From: Ephemerocybe angulata
Lineage: Eukaryota > Basidiomycota > Agaricomycetes > Agaricales > Psathyrellaceae
Assembly (NCBI GenBank): GCA_013368325.1
Contig: JAACJK010000111.1
Location: forward strand, 744,001 to 808,000
Direction of reading: 5' to 3'
DNA: 64,000 nt
Part shown: positions 12,601 through 22,761 of the stretch, in pieces
Layout of the letters: each line of letters begins with the position of its first letter
How positions within the stretch are numbered: the stretch's first letter is position 1
The notes under the pieces: model-generated
The model's input: only the letters and a program-made list of their open reading frames with translations
What the model was told of the DNA's origin: nothing
Database searches by the model: none
Made by a program: the position numbers and the translations under genes

Positions 12601-13176
12601 TCGAAGGAGAAAGCGCTCCGGATCTAGCAGCGGGTAGCGCGGCAAATGCAGAAGCAGTTGCACAGCAAGCGGTGAAGGCAGTGAGTAATGGTTATCTATT
12701 TACTTTTTATGCACATCTCACATCCTCATAGGTGCAAAAGAAGCGTAAAAAAGCCTTCGAAGACGCACTAGTTCATCCTGTAGTGCGCGAGCTCATTGAA
12801 GGTGCTCTTGTTACCCCGTTCCGGACCTTGCTATTGGACGATTACGGTATCATCTATACCACGTTAGGTGTTCACCTAGCACGAAGTATGTCATAGTTTC
12901 CTATTCCTATGAATTTAGCTAACCCATGCTCTAGTCAGCGCGATGTACAGCAAGACGGCTGGCAAGAACGGAAAGCACGCAGCCATCACCGAGTCCTCCA
13001 ACATCACTGCTATCTCGTACATCAGCCTTCGGGTCTGGGAACACACCAGCGAGAACAACTTCAAGGGCCATCCTGATTCCACCTACCTGACCCAGTCCAA
13101 TCGGTATACTCACCTTCCCCCTTTCCCTTTCCTCAGCAAGAAAAAAGGCCTAATTCCGCTCGATTACCGCAAGTAG
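9444..13176 (+). CDS. Ubiquitin unit fused in frame to a P-element/THAP9-like transposase
   Basis: Exons: 9444-9743, 9827-10006, 10065-10318, 10369-10642, 10699-12121, 12182-12680, 12732-12885, 12935-13176. Exon 1 is a ubiquitin unit (starts MQIFVK; K48 and K63 kept; I30-Q31 deleted; G76 replaced by Asn) reading straight into [13 protein letters not shown]. Ubiquitin Met1 is the nearest in-frame ATG upstream of the transposase part. The transposase then shows CPSC in a Cys-rich start and an RNase-H-like order: LSCDDTKL (first Asp), [29 protein letters not shown] (second Asp), [10 protein letters not shown], and [13 protein letters not shown] (Glu). These fit a cut-and-paste DDE enzyme of the P/THAP9 type; that class assignment is inference. 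One frame change lies between about 11830 and 11945, unexplained by an intron; all other junctions fit. A decayed relative lies at 50990-52840. Confidence 0.65.
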
Positions 13177-13649
13177 TCAAGACCGTGTAGTATGGGGACT
13201 AGGTAGATAGAGCCTATGTAGAATAAGAATACTAGTTTGACGTACCTTCCGGACCTGGCTAAGGGAAGCTGGTGGCTGGTAAGGGTCGACATGATGCCTA
13301 GTTACACATTTACGGTGCCCATATGAAGTCCAAAGGAACAATGGGTGCAAAACATGACTCACAAGTGTGGCAATAATCGACAGGCGCCCGCTGCACAGCC
13401 ACCTCCCCACCAAACCCAAGTCGTTTCGCGAATCCGTGGATTTGGGCGCCCGTTGAATGGATTCCTGGGTAGATATGGAACTCAGAAGCGCCAGAAGAGC
13501 CATAGAACGCAAAAAAAATAGAAAAGAAATGGGCCTGGGCGCTTTTTTGAGCATAGATCTCGCAATCCGGACATTTTGGAGAGCTTAGATCCAATCCGGA
13601 CAAAAATGGTCAATTTGGGCGATTTCCAGTCCGGACAAAAGTGTCCACC
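13177..13649. other. Spacer with clustered TCCGGAC motifs
   Basis: No gene seen. TCCGGAC followed by A/T-rich bases occurs three times in about 75 bp (near 13565, 13594 and 13631). Similar clusters recur elsewhere in the window between genes. Confidence 0.5.
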
Positions 13650-15646
13650 TCAGAATTTTTCGGGATCTAACCTATAGCAGGATATACAGGCTTCTCTGAC
13701 CACATCTTCCTCCTCGCCGTCGTCAATCCCCTCGGTTCCTTCATCCTTCTCTTCGTCAGCCCGCCGTTCCCGCCAATCCAAGTACGCGCGAAACCTCTGC
13801 ATTGCCTCTTGCCGCATCAGCCACTTCGTCATCTGCTGCAAGTAATCGCGTTTGTTGCTGGCCCGATATGCGTTCTTGGCATAGTCAATGTGCAACCGCT
13901 CGGGAGATTCTGTGTTAGCCGTCGGCCGAGCCACGAAGTCGAATTGAGGATGCGTAGTGAAGGAGTTGGTGGATTTTTTAGGGAAATTAAAGTGCTCGTG
14001 CACCCCGAGCCGAAGGAAGACGTCTTTGTTGTTGTGGAATGTCGTGAGCGCCGCTTCCAGTGCCTCCAAGGTGCGTGTCGTATGCCGGCGAAGTTGTGCG
14101 AGGTAGATGAAGTCTAACAGCCCCACCGCAGCCCTCATAACCTCCGGCTCGACGCACCCAGAGAGAATGCCGATCAACACCCGCTCCATCTCTTTATGCT
14201 CCGTCCCAGTCCACTGGGATACCGTCGAGATTCCGTTCTTGAAGTGACGAAGAGCTGGATAGGCTGGCATGCTTCGGAACCGTGCGTCAATTTCGCTCTC
14301 TCCTGCAATCTCGGTGACCCATTTGACGAGGTGATCTTTGAATAGGCCTTTGTGAAGTTGATGAAGGATGTCGGGAGTGAAGGACGAAAAGATGTCAGCG
14401 TGAGGCAGGTTGGCCCAGAAAGGCTGGTAGACAGGTCGTAGTCCATCCCTGTTAAATGCAGGTCCTGCCCCTCGCCGTCCGGACTCCTTGTGCTCTAGGA
14501 GAGTGAGAGTGCGTTCGGTGAGTCTAGCCTCGTAGGTCGCATGGTCGCCTCGCTGATTCGGTTCCACATAGCATTGTGGGCAGTAGCTCTCCTTGCAGCA
14601 TGCGATCAGGCATTGCTCAGGGAAGTCAGCAATGTACGCAGCTAATATGGGGTAGATCCGCCGCAAGAAACCGTCGCTACACGACATTTCGACACCCTCC
14701 TTCCCAGCCGCAATCAGAGCCTTTAAGATGATCGCCATGCAGTGATGGAAAATGCGGTACTGCGCGAGGGATCGTTCTTTTGGATCCTCGAAGCAGTCCA
14801 GCTTTGCAACGGGGAGGTACCCAAGGAGTGCAGTCGTATGTGCTGATACCTTCCGCCGTTGGTCTTACTTGTATTCCCAACCGTCAAATAGAGCGGCCAT
14901 GCACTTTGTCGCCCCGGTGCTGCGACAGCTGTGTTTTGTCGGAGGAAAGATTGACGGGACAATATGCAGTGTCGCTCACTTGGGTATCTCCCGTCCACAT
15001 TTCGTCGTAAACTCGGTTCTTCCCATCCTTGTCCTCATAAGCCTTCTCAGGTGCGTACTTCATGTGGTCTTTCATCGCAGGGTTGCTCATGAGCTCCTTG
15101 ATGCACTCGATAGGATCGCGATGCCATAGTTCGACCTCCTCTGATGCGCTTCCTCCTTCGGCGTCCAACCTATCACCATTTATTTTGACCGACGTGCACT
15201 TCCACCCTTGGCCTTGAGTCGGTAGTGAATCAACGCGATTCAGTAGTTCTTTATTCGTTTTGAACGAGGGCTTTGCCCGAGACCTCATCTATGGAATTGA
15301 GAATAGGCTGATGAGTATGCGCGCTGACAATCATGATTCGTGCACGCACCATAGGAAGCCTCAGAAGCCGATCCGACTGAGTATGATGGCCCACGTTCTC
15401 CGTCATCCATTCACCTAGCTCAAACTCATCGAGGTCGTCGAAAGGGCCATACGGGCGCCCCTCTTTCTCTAGCTGCGCCTGGACTGCTTCGAATTCCGGA
15501 ACAGCTTTCCCGTATGTCTTTCCTGCTTCCTTCTCAGCGGGATACTCCGTCGCCGCGGGGAAGCGCAAGGAGTCCACGCGGGACGCTGAGCACGGCCCAT
15601 CTGCTGGCACCACCACCATAACAATGAAGCGCGTGAAGATCAGCAT
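13650..15646 (-). pseudogene. Decayed Plavaka-type (CACTA-like) transposase
   Basis: Recognised from the agaricomycete Plavaka order: TYGKAVPEFEAVQ, ELGEWMTENVG, (61-nt intron 15289-15349, phase 0) [127 protein letters not shown]. Frame is lost after RGDK and again just after TVGN, the expected tryptophan-rich stretch after TGD is missing, and the C-terminus stops early in an acidic tract. The 362-residue open part (14738-13650) is otherwise well preserved, so inactivation looks fairly recent. Encodes (in intact form) a cut-and-paste DNA transposase. Confidence 0.82.
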
Positions 15647-16234
15647 CCCGAACGCTACCGGCTCTCGGCACAGGCACCGGCGGTCTGATTTCGACCCGCT
15701 TCCGAAAGCAATGATTGAAGATGCCTCTACTTTGTTTGAGGTTTACGTTGCAACAGAATATGGATTCCCTGAGAAGTCCGGGAACATGCGAGAAGAGTTC
15801 GCTTCTAGGGCTTGGTTGGCTGTATGCCAGCAACGAAAGATTCGGATGGACTTTACAGCAGAGGTCGATGCAATGGTGAGTTTCATTTGCCTTCAATAAT
15901 GATTTCATCCTGCTCACGAAGCGTAACTGTTATCCTATTCCGAGATAGATCAAAACGCGAACGTCCAACGTCCGAGGCTCCCTCAAGTCCACTGCTCAGC
16001 CCATCGTGAGGTCGATGTATGGCCTTACTGACCCCAACCTCACGCAGCGTCAGGTCCGTGACAAGGTCGAGAAACTTCTCGAAAAGGTTGCGTTTGTGTA
16101 CAAGGTCCGTTCTGCATTGTTTTTTATATACTTCTTATTTTAACCCTTGCTAGGATCCTGTCGCCCGCAAGGGCATTTTCCTCCATCCTTCTCTTCAAGT
16201 CATCATCAACAACAAGTACGGCGAACAGTCGTAG
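15624..16234 (+). CDS. DUF6532-type protein, short or truncated
   Basis: Exons 15624-15875, 15949-16104 and 16154-16234, 162 residues; introns of 73 and 49 nt with GTGAGT/GTCCGT donors and TAG acceptors, frame closed. The middle (FASRAWLAVCQQRKIRMDF; RGSLKSTAQPIVRSMYGL; LLEKVAFVYKD; IFLHPSLQVIINNKYG) follows the helical pattern of DUF6532 domains common in Agaricomycetes. Family proteins continue well beyond this point, so either the 3' half is lost or a further exon was missed; the sequence after 16234 has stops in every frame I tried. Its ATG lies 23 bp inside the 5' end of the Plavaka remnant on the other strand. Function unknown. Confidence 0.6.
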
Positions 16235-16802
16235 ACGCTTCGCTACACTCCTTAGCCTGCCAGCTATCTTACGAACTACATGTATCTATCGAACCCCTTT
16301 ATCAAATCCCTCCTCCTCAGTTGAGTGACGAGTCTGCCTGTACCTTAGGTTTGCCTTCTTGAACCGTCGAGTTACGCTTGCACAGGAAGGTAGAAGTCGT
16401 CCCTTTTTCAGAAGGTGAATTCATTATAGCTTTCGCGATGGCATCCTCCGCTGTGATGAAATCTAGCTGAATCTTCCTTGATTCTGGATGCGCATTAACT
16501 ATCTTTAGATGTAAACGGGCATGCGAGCTAGATACAGTTTTTTCGTTTAAGTACTAATCGATGGTGACATACACCTTCCTGTGGACCAAAAGGGTCACCG
16601 GTTCAGGATGTCCAAAATGAGGGAAGACGCTCGATTCGATTGACAGTTTGACTGGGCTGCCACATCATCCCAGATACGCTACCACACTACTATTCGTCTT
16701 CGCTTTGCCCTTACCCTTCGCCGCATCGATCCCTGGCCCGCCTTGCCTCTCTCGAGCTTCGTCAGCGACGCTGGAGTAGGCGTACCTGAAGAGAGGAACT
16801 TA
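16235..16802. other. Gene-free stretch
   Basis: I see no coding frame with support. The right half (16680-16800) reads into the Helitron-like fragment only in broken frames. Confidence 0.4.
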
Positions 16803-16960
16803 TCATCCGCTGTCGCAGCAAATTCCAATATTTGGGCTGGTGGAGGAGGTTGAAGAGAGCTTTTCACGTGCCCAGTGTAGTGCACCACAGCTGGGGCAGG
16901 CGACATCCATACGTCCCAGATCGTAGCGCGGGGAGAGGGGAGTTCCTGGTACGGCTGTCG
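16803..16960 (-). pseudogene. Helitron helicase-like N-terminal fragment
   Basis: On the reverse strand one frame reads YDLGRMDVACPSCGALHW, then a Ser-rich linker and GICCDSG before a double stop (TGA TAA). Helitron Rep/helicase proteins of basidiomycetes carry this block ('LGxMDVxCPxCGALHW...CCxxGxVxLP') upstream of the HUH nuclease domain. Only this block survives; no HUH or Pif1 helicase motif is nearby. It overlaps, in a different frame, a possible second exon of the gene at 17025-17630. Confidence 0.65.
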
Positions 16961-17024
16961 AGCAACGACGAAGAGGAGGCGGGGGCGGGCAGCTGAAGTT
17001 TCACAAACGTTAGATCGTATCGTG

Positions 17025-17630
17025 TTACAGAAAGGAGATACGTACCTGTTTGTCTATGACTTCCAACGAGCACGGTTTCTGGGGTCTGGTGTTGTGGCTG
17101 GCTGGCTGGCAGGGATCAAGGAAGCGGCGGAGGTTGGGGAGGAGGAGCAGCGGAAATGGTGTGTCTCTGACGACGTCTTTGCGACGGTGGAGGGACGGGG
17201 CTCGCAGCTGCTCGGGCTTGGCGTCGACGTTTCCAGACGCGACGTGCTGCTTCTGAGCGTCGATTAGGCTAATATGTGAGAGACGGAGGGCGATATGAAG
17301 GCTACGCAACAGAGAGGTCCAATCAGGGGCATGTGAGCCACCGCAGCCGGCGGAAGCGGACTTGCCCCTCATGCGGTGTCTGAGCGCGTGAAGCTCGTAT
17401 CGATCCTCGTCTGGGACGTTGAAGTCTTGGGCAAGCTGATCAAAGAATCGTGTCCCCCCTAAGGCAATGGGTGGTTGCTGTGAGCCCGCGAAATCGCCAC
17501 CCAAACCAGGGTGTCCACTGATTGTCGATTTAGTCGGAGAGTGCGAGCTGAGCTGTGAGGCGGCGCCAAGTTGGGGTAAGGTGGGCAGTGGCGGGGGACT
17601 GAGAGTTAAACCGAGGTCTTCTTGTTTCAT
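17025..17630 (-). CDS. Unknown Pro/Ser-rich protein
   Basis: An ATG-started frame of 201 residues. The N-terminal third is Pro/Ser-rich, followed by a possible helical part (RFFDQLAQDFNVPDEDRYELHALRHRMRGK). A GTACGT donor sits at the end of the frame and a CTTCAG acceptor about 40 nt on; splicing would replace the last residues with a tail ending near 16864. No domain recognised. A modest coding case based on length and start context only. Confidence 0.35.
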   Translation of the reverse strand: MKQEDLGLTLSPPPLPTLPQLGAASQLSSHSPTKSTISGHPGLGGDFAGSQQPPIALGGTRFFDQLAQDFNVPDEDRYELHALRHRMRGKSASAGCGGSHAPDWTSLLRSLHIALRLSHISLIDAQKQHVASGNVDAKPEQLRAPSLHRRKDVVRDTPFPLLLLPNLRRFLDPCQPASHNTRPQKPCSLEVIDKQVRISFL

Positions 17631-18226
17631 CGACCCTTTGAAGCCCCCGCCTCGTGCAAAATGCTAGCACAGCTCACATAAATCGAATCTTCCAACCAGC
17701 TCGTCGACGGTGCACAAGCCCTAGTTGAAGCCCTCAGCAATGGTCAGCGATTAGCGCGGGGGCTTCCGCCCCTCAAGCCACCTCAATTGTTCAATCCAAC
17801 ACGTAAGCACCCCATGTAGGACGCATTTTAGCCATGTATTCTAACCGTCTTCTCATGCAGGTCGTCGAGTTAACCCGTCCGCAGTCTAGACTTGTGTAGT
17901 GGCCATGCAAGCATGGCAGGTTACGAGTCCGTTTCCGTCCGCCACTTTGAGACCGTTGGATGACTGTCAAAAGGAGCCGGCGCTTGATCAAGCGCCCGTT
18001 AAACACCCATTCGACTCATTCAGGTCTGGCCAGTGCTGGGCACAAGGGGCAACCACAGCACAACTGCACGATACCTAACGGGATAGTAGTAGCAGCCACC
18101 GTTTGAAGGCTCCCATCACTTTCTTACCTTGTTTCCAGTCCTAGATTTACTTCAAGGCACTTTCTAGATCGAACCAATGATACCCGGAACGAAGGGCGGA
18201 TCTGAGCCTTGCCTGTGATACCTGGG
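17631..18226. other. Intergenic spacer with a dispersed repeat
   Basis: No gene. A segment near 17895-17960 shares TTACGAGTCCGTTTCCG and weaker flanking similarity with 23893-23955, so both are probably copies of one dispersed repeat. Confidence 0.45.
18217..18226 (+). repeat. Left flanking decamer of the TIR element
   Basis: GATACCTGGG, identical to 18975-18984 on the far side of the element; probable target-site duplication. Confidence 0.55.
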
Positions 18227-18974
18227 TAAGGTGCGCGGGAACTGCACGGTCAAAATTCAACTTCGAAAATGATCTTCGAGGGCAGCCGTGGTGTGCGGGA
18301 CCTCGAAGTCCATTATCTCCTGCTGTGTTCGTATATAATAGCTATCTAGTCAAAAGAAAACACCTCGAAATGACCCAGAAATATGTTGTTTTTAACTCAG
18401 CTATACCACAGAACATACAAAGAATAATCTGAAGGCATGCGTCACCTACAATATCATATTTTCTGACCCGTTATATTGACTAATTCCCGGTGAAGGTATC
18501 AATATTCAATGACATTGAAAAGGAAGGCGGCCTTCGGATGTGCGCCAACATGAGGAAGATATAAGGAATAATTTTCCAACATGCCAGCAGCCATCTTATG
18601 TCTGAAGCTGCGAAACAAGCACAGGCGACTGGTTATTAGCATTCCCGCAAGCTGGGCCCTCCAGTTAGTCAAATTCGGACTGGACCGAGGTCCATGGGAC
18701 CTTGCTTCGCGAAGCAGGACTGTTTACATACGATCTGATTATCTTCTTGGATTTTAACACATTTTCCTAGGGTTGTTTCTGTGTTCTCCCGCGCTGCCGT
18801 TTGCATTGGTGTATGACATGGAACCTTGGATGCCTTAGATAATTTTCAGGCCTTTCTGGCGAACATAATACGGGCATTGCTCCCTCTGATTGGCCCCTAG
18901 TGGTCCATCAGCCAAGCTATCGCGCGCAAGGAAGGTTCGAAGATTGGAATTTTGACCGTGCAGTTCCCGCCAAC
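18227..18974. mobile_element. Non-autonomous TIR element (MULE-like candidate)
   Basis: Inverted repeats of about 33-35 bp lie at 18235-18267 and 18936-18970 (shared core GCGGGAACTGCACGG, then TCAAAATTC, then CTTCGAA). The decamer GATACCTGGG is in direct orientation just outside both ends (18217-18226 and 18975-18984), as a target-site duplication would be. Eight and four bases separate the decamers from the inverted repeats. The ~670-bp interior has no gene-like frame. A 9-11 bp duplication is typical of Mutator-like elements; that class is inferred from duplication length alone. Confidence 0.6.
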
Positions 18975-19038
18975 GATACCTGGGGTTCGATATCGCACGT
19001 TCGCTGTGAGATATAGTGCGTATCAGTTCAAGTACGTG

Positions 19039-19208
19039 TACATCCCAGCACTCAAACAGGTACACTGACAGCGACCGCAGACTTTCTTCGAAAATTGCTC
19101 AGACCAAGACACTGTTTCGAGCATATACCCTCTACATCCCAGCACTCAATCAGGTACACTGACAGCGACCGCAGACTTTCTTCGAAAATTGCTCAGACCA
19201 AGACACTG
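19039..19208 (+). repeat. Direct repeat of a 76-nt segment
   Basis: A segment from TACATCCCAGCACTCAA to AGACCAAGACACTG occurs at 19039-19114 and, with one change, at 19133-19208 (94-nt period, 18-nt spacer). It lies between the TIR element and the next gene, where it may be part of that gene's 5' region. Confidence 0.85.
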
Positions 19209-19411
19209 GTCACACCATACGATCGCGTAACTCTTTTGATACTTCAAGCCAAGCGGAGGACTACCGTGATCGTGATCCCGTTCACAAATAGACGCGGGAG
19301 GAAGTGAGCGAATCGTTATCTACGGTGAACCTCTTGCTAATGCCTGCATCTCAGACTTACCGACAGTCTGGCGCGATCGATGTGTCATGAGGTCCCCAGA
19401 GTCGGCCCCGC

Positions 19412-22005
19412 ATGAGCAAACCTGAACTGGGCGCTTATGGCCTTTCGGATCGCCCGTATTTGTCTCAATGTTCCCAGGATTCTGACTCCGACGAAACGCC
19501 CAAATATTCAAGTTCCGATTCTCCCAAACGTACACAGCCCCGACTCTCAACAGCCTTTCCCACCAACCATTCTCCTATGCTCCGCTATTCAGAACCAAAG
19601 GCTGGAGAAACCAAGGCATTGCCTTTCGCGTTGTACGCGCTCACACAGTACGAAGAGGCCTGCCGATTGGTTGTCTTGGAACATCTGGCTTCCAATGCTA
19701 GCTGCGGCCCCGCATCGTCACATACTAGCAAGATTTCAAGCGACGCTATCGGAAGGAGAAAGATTCGTGTTGAGACCCTCCTAATCAGCGACGCAGCGGT
19801 CGACCTCAGTGAGGCAGCGAACATGTTGAAGCGCGTTATCGGTGAGGATCAACTGGTCAACGGCTGTCTCAAGGACCTGGTCAGAAATAAGGTTATTGGA
19901 AACGAAGTGGACATTCTCCGGCGGAAAGCTGCTGACGGTACGCTTCGCCGTCATCTATGCTCATTATACGTTGAACCCCCAACTCGTAATTAGCCATGCG
20001 GGACATGAACCGGGCTCTTGTGAGCGGACAAGACGTGAGCGGATTGAAAGGACAACCCGAGTCCAGCGACCTTCCCGAAAACTGGATCCGTTTTACGCCG
20101 ATCGGTACGCAATTCCTTGGTTCGAGCTCGCTCGCTTTCTGTATTGACTCCTATACCCAGACGAGACGGTTATCGAGCAATGCATGCGCACCATTTTTAG
20201 GCTAGTTGAATCGCTTCTTTATGCCTTGAGGACCCTCTTCAGCACCAATGGGAAGGGGTCTCGGACGTGGTCCTTACACGGGTGCAACCGGTATAGAAAA
20301 GGAGATTTGGCTTACAAGAGCGAGGGCGACGTCACTTCCAAGAACACAGTCGCCTTGGAAGTCAAGAAATGGGGCTCCAACTCCATCACCAAGATGGTCA
20401 AGTTAGTAGAGCGAAACCTCGAAATCACTGGGTGGTCTTCGACCGAGGCAATTATGCAGCGGGTGCGCGAAAATGTTGTCAATGCGTTGAAGAAGGTATG
20501 CCATTTTCATTCGTACTGGCTAGCTTTCAATCTCATCCCTTTTATGTAGATTGGGAAGACGAAGAGGAGGCCGCGGGTGGAGGATATAGGACCGACTCAA
20601 ATCCTGCACCAGGTTCGTCCCATGCCCTTCATTTGTGTGTGAAAGGTACCGTTAACATATACCAGATTATAGCATATGGCTTGGAAGAAAGCGCACGCGG
20701 GTTCATTTCTCTTACGGACTTCATCAACGGCTGGGTGGAGATGGAGTGTAAGGGGACCGATCCGCGAGGAAAGACCCTGTTCGATTTGAGGTTCTGGCCC
20801 TTCGCCCAAGCCTCTGACTCACTCCCTACTATCGACGAAGAGGCAGAGGAGGGCGACGACAACGAGCAACTGCCGAGGCCGACGGGAACGTGGTACAACG
20901 AAGGAGGCGATAGTGAAGATGAGGTGGAGAATGACGTCTGGCCAACGTTTATCCCTGGTCAACTTAAGCATCCATATTCTTCTCAATTGGCCCAGAAGCT
21001 AGACACATACGACATGATCACCAGCAATGTATCATATATCGAACTGCTTGGCCGGACGGACTACGTTGGATGGAAACCGAGTTACGACTACGTATCAATC
21101 GGATCGCAGATTGGGTTTCAAGCCTTCAAGTTCGCGGATATGCGCGCTATGGGAGGCTTTTCCATGGTCAAACACGATACCAACCGACCGTCCTCCTTGG
21201 ACTCGAGCTATCTTCGCACATCAGCAGGTGCGGATCCCATCATATACGATAACGCATTCTGGATACCGCACGAATTGAATTTCACGCAAATCTCTAGCTT
21301 CTGCCGCAAAGTAGCAAGCTATACAGTCCCTTTTTTGTTCACGATTTTCAAGCCGGATTTCATTGTCTCGGGGGAAGAAGAAGACGTTACCCTCGTAGTC
21401 AACCGCACTTCGTAAGTGTCTTTGCTCGGATAGCCGGAAACCCTGCTAATCTTTGGCGATCTATTTGCAATCAGCCACCGACGCCCATTGTTCCACGCCC
21501 CAGTCACGACCACCATACCTACCCGCCAAGGGTTCATCTTGTTTGCTCTGTACAGCACCATAGTCATCAAGGTCTTTTATTATCAAGAACACTACGAGAA
21601 AGAATTACAAGTCTACAGCGACATGAAGGGTTGCCCGGGGATCCTTCCTTTACTCGCGACTGGAATAGCACCGAGCGGAAACAGATTCATAGTGTTACCT
21701 TACGTTGGGGAAACTGTCACAGAAATCTCCGACGCCGACGCGTAAGTCGCTGAATTGCCGTCAACAGACTTCCTACTCTGACAGTTCCTCGTTACAGTCG
21801 ATACATCTACGACAACGCTCTCAAATATATGCATGCCAAACAGTATCACCATCACGACATTCACACAGAGAACGTCCTACGAGATCCATACGGACGCCTT
21901 TATTTGATTGATTTCAGCGACGTGGAACGGTCATGCACCTACAGGAGTTATGGATGTTTTGACCAGGAGTGGATGATGAATCATGCTATTCAGGAGGAAA
22001 ACTGA
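19412..22005 (+). CDS. Nuclease-like plus protein-kinase-like two-domain protein
   Basis: Seven exons: 19412-19937, 19994-20104, 20161-20495, 20550-20612, 20666-21411, 21475-21741, 21798-22005. All six introns are 53-63 nt and all phases fit, giving 751 residues with no break. The N-terminal half (residues ~210-330) holds GDLAYKSEGD and, after a spacer, VALEVKKWG, which is the D...ExK pattern of PD-(D/E)XK nucleases. The C-terminal ~170 residues look like a compact kinase fold: STIVIKVF (Lys), LPLLATGIAP, FIVLPYVG, HHHDIHTENVL (catalytic Asp loop) and LIDFSDV (DFG-like with Ser for Gly). Fungal and oomycete Crinkler/CR-type effectors combine nuclease and kinase domains in this order; fungal FunK1-type kinases are the alternative. 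Whether it has catalytic activity is inference; no signal peptide is visible. Confidence 0.7.
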
Positions 22006-22761
22006 CAGTGCTGCAATTTTCCCCCAAGGCGATCATACCTCCATCCCCCAGTATTTGCCCCTCACGTCATCATCGCTAATGGTCGGAACCCTGTATATTT
22101 CGCTCTGTACCTACTTCCCTATGACTTTGTACATTATATGAGCCCAATTGTTCTTTTGCCCCTCGAGATCTGCTTGGGACGTAGGACTGTCCAGGGCCAC
22201 CTAAGATCGTGGGACTCTTCATCGGAGTCTGGTTCGCAAGCAAGGTTCTGGCGTGGTGGTGGTGGACGCCTATGCCTATTGGCGACTCTAACGTACCGGC
22301 TTGAGATGAGGGAGGGTAGATGGGCTATGTACCATGCATAGTGCGCCGATGAATGACCGAGACCATCCCCAACATGCTGGTATCAGGGACGCCAAGTGGG
22401 GTATGGAGGCCTTTCGAGTATCTTAGGTATGTTATCGCTTGCCATGCTATGTATAAAGGTCGATCTAACGAAGCCTCAGGTGTATTTACTGTGTGCGAAC
22501 CACGCCTATTCAAGCGGGTCCCATAGGATTGCGGCTGACGAAGAGCCATAGGAGGATTACCGAAGCCCCCAAGGTGGCTAACGTGGATTGGTATGTTGCA
22601 AGCCCCCCGCAATGCAGTCCCTTAAGGGCGGTGTGCGACACATCTCTTCTTCGTCTTCTCCCACCACACACAATATCCTTCTTTTTCTTCTCCCACCACA
22701 CACTATCTCACATACTACTCCATCCCTGCATACATTCACTCCATCCAATTCACCGTCGACC
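22006..22761. other. Intergenic region and promoter of the secreted-protein gene
   Basis: No gene. From about 22640 to 22755 the top strand is C/T-rich with TCTCCCACCACACAC repeated twice (near 22658 and 22692), the pyrimidine-rich pattern common before highly expressed fungal genes. No TATA box is obvious. Confidence 0.4.

Noticed and set aside
13170..13640. TIR partner for the fusion transposase on its right side
   Set aside because: I compared by eye with 6100-8300 and found no convincing inverted repeat; element borders remain unknown.
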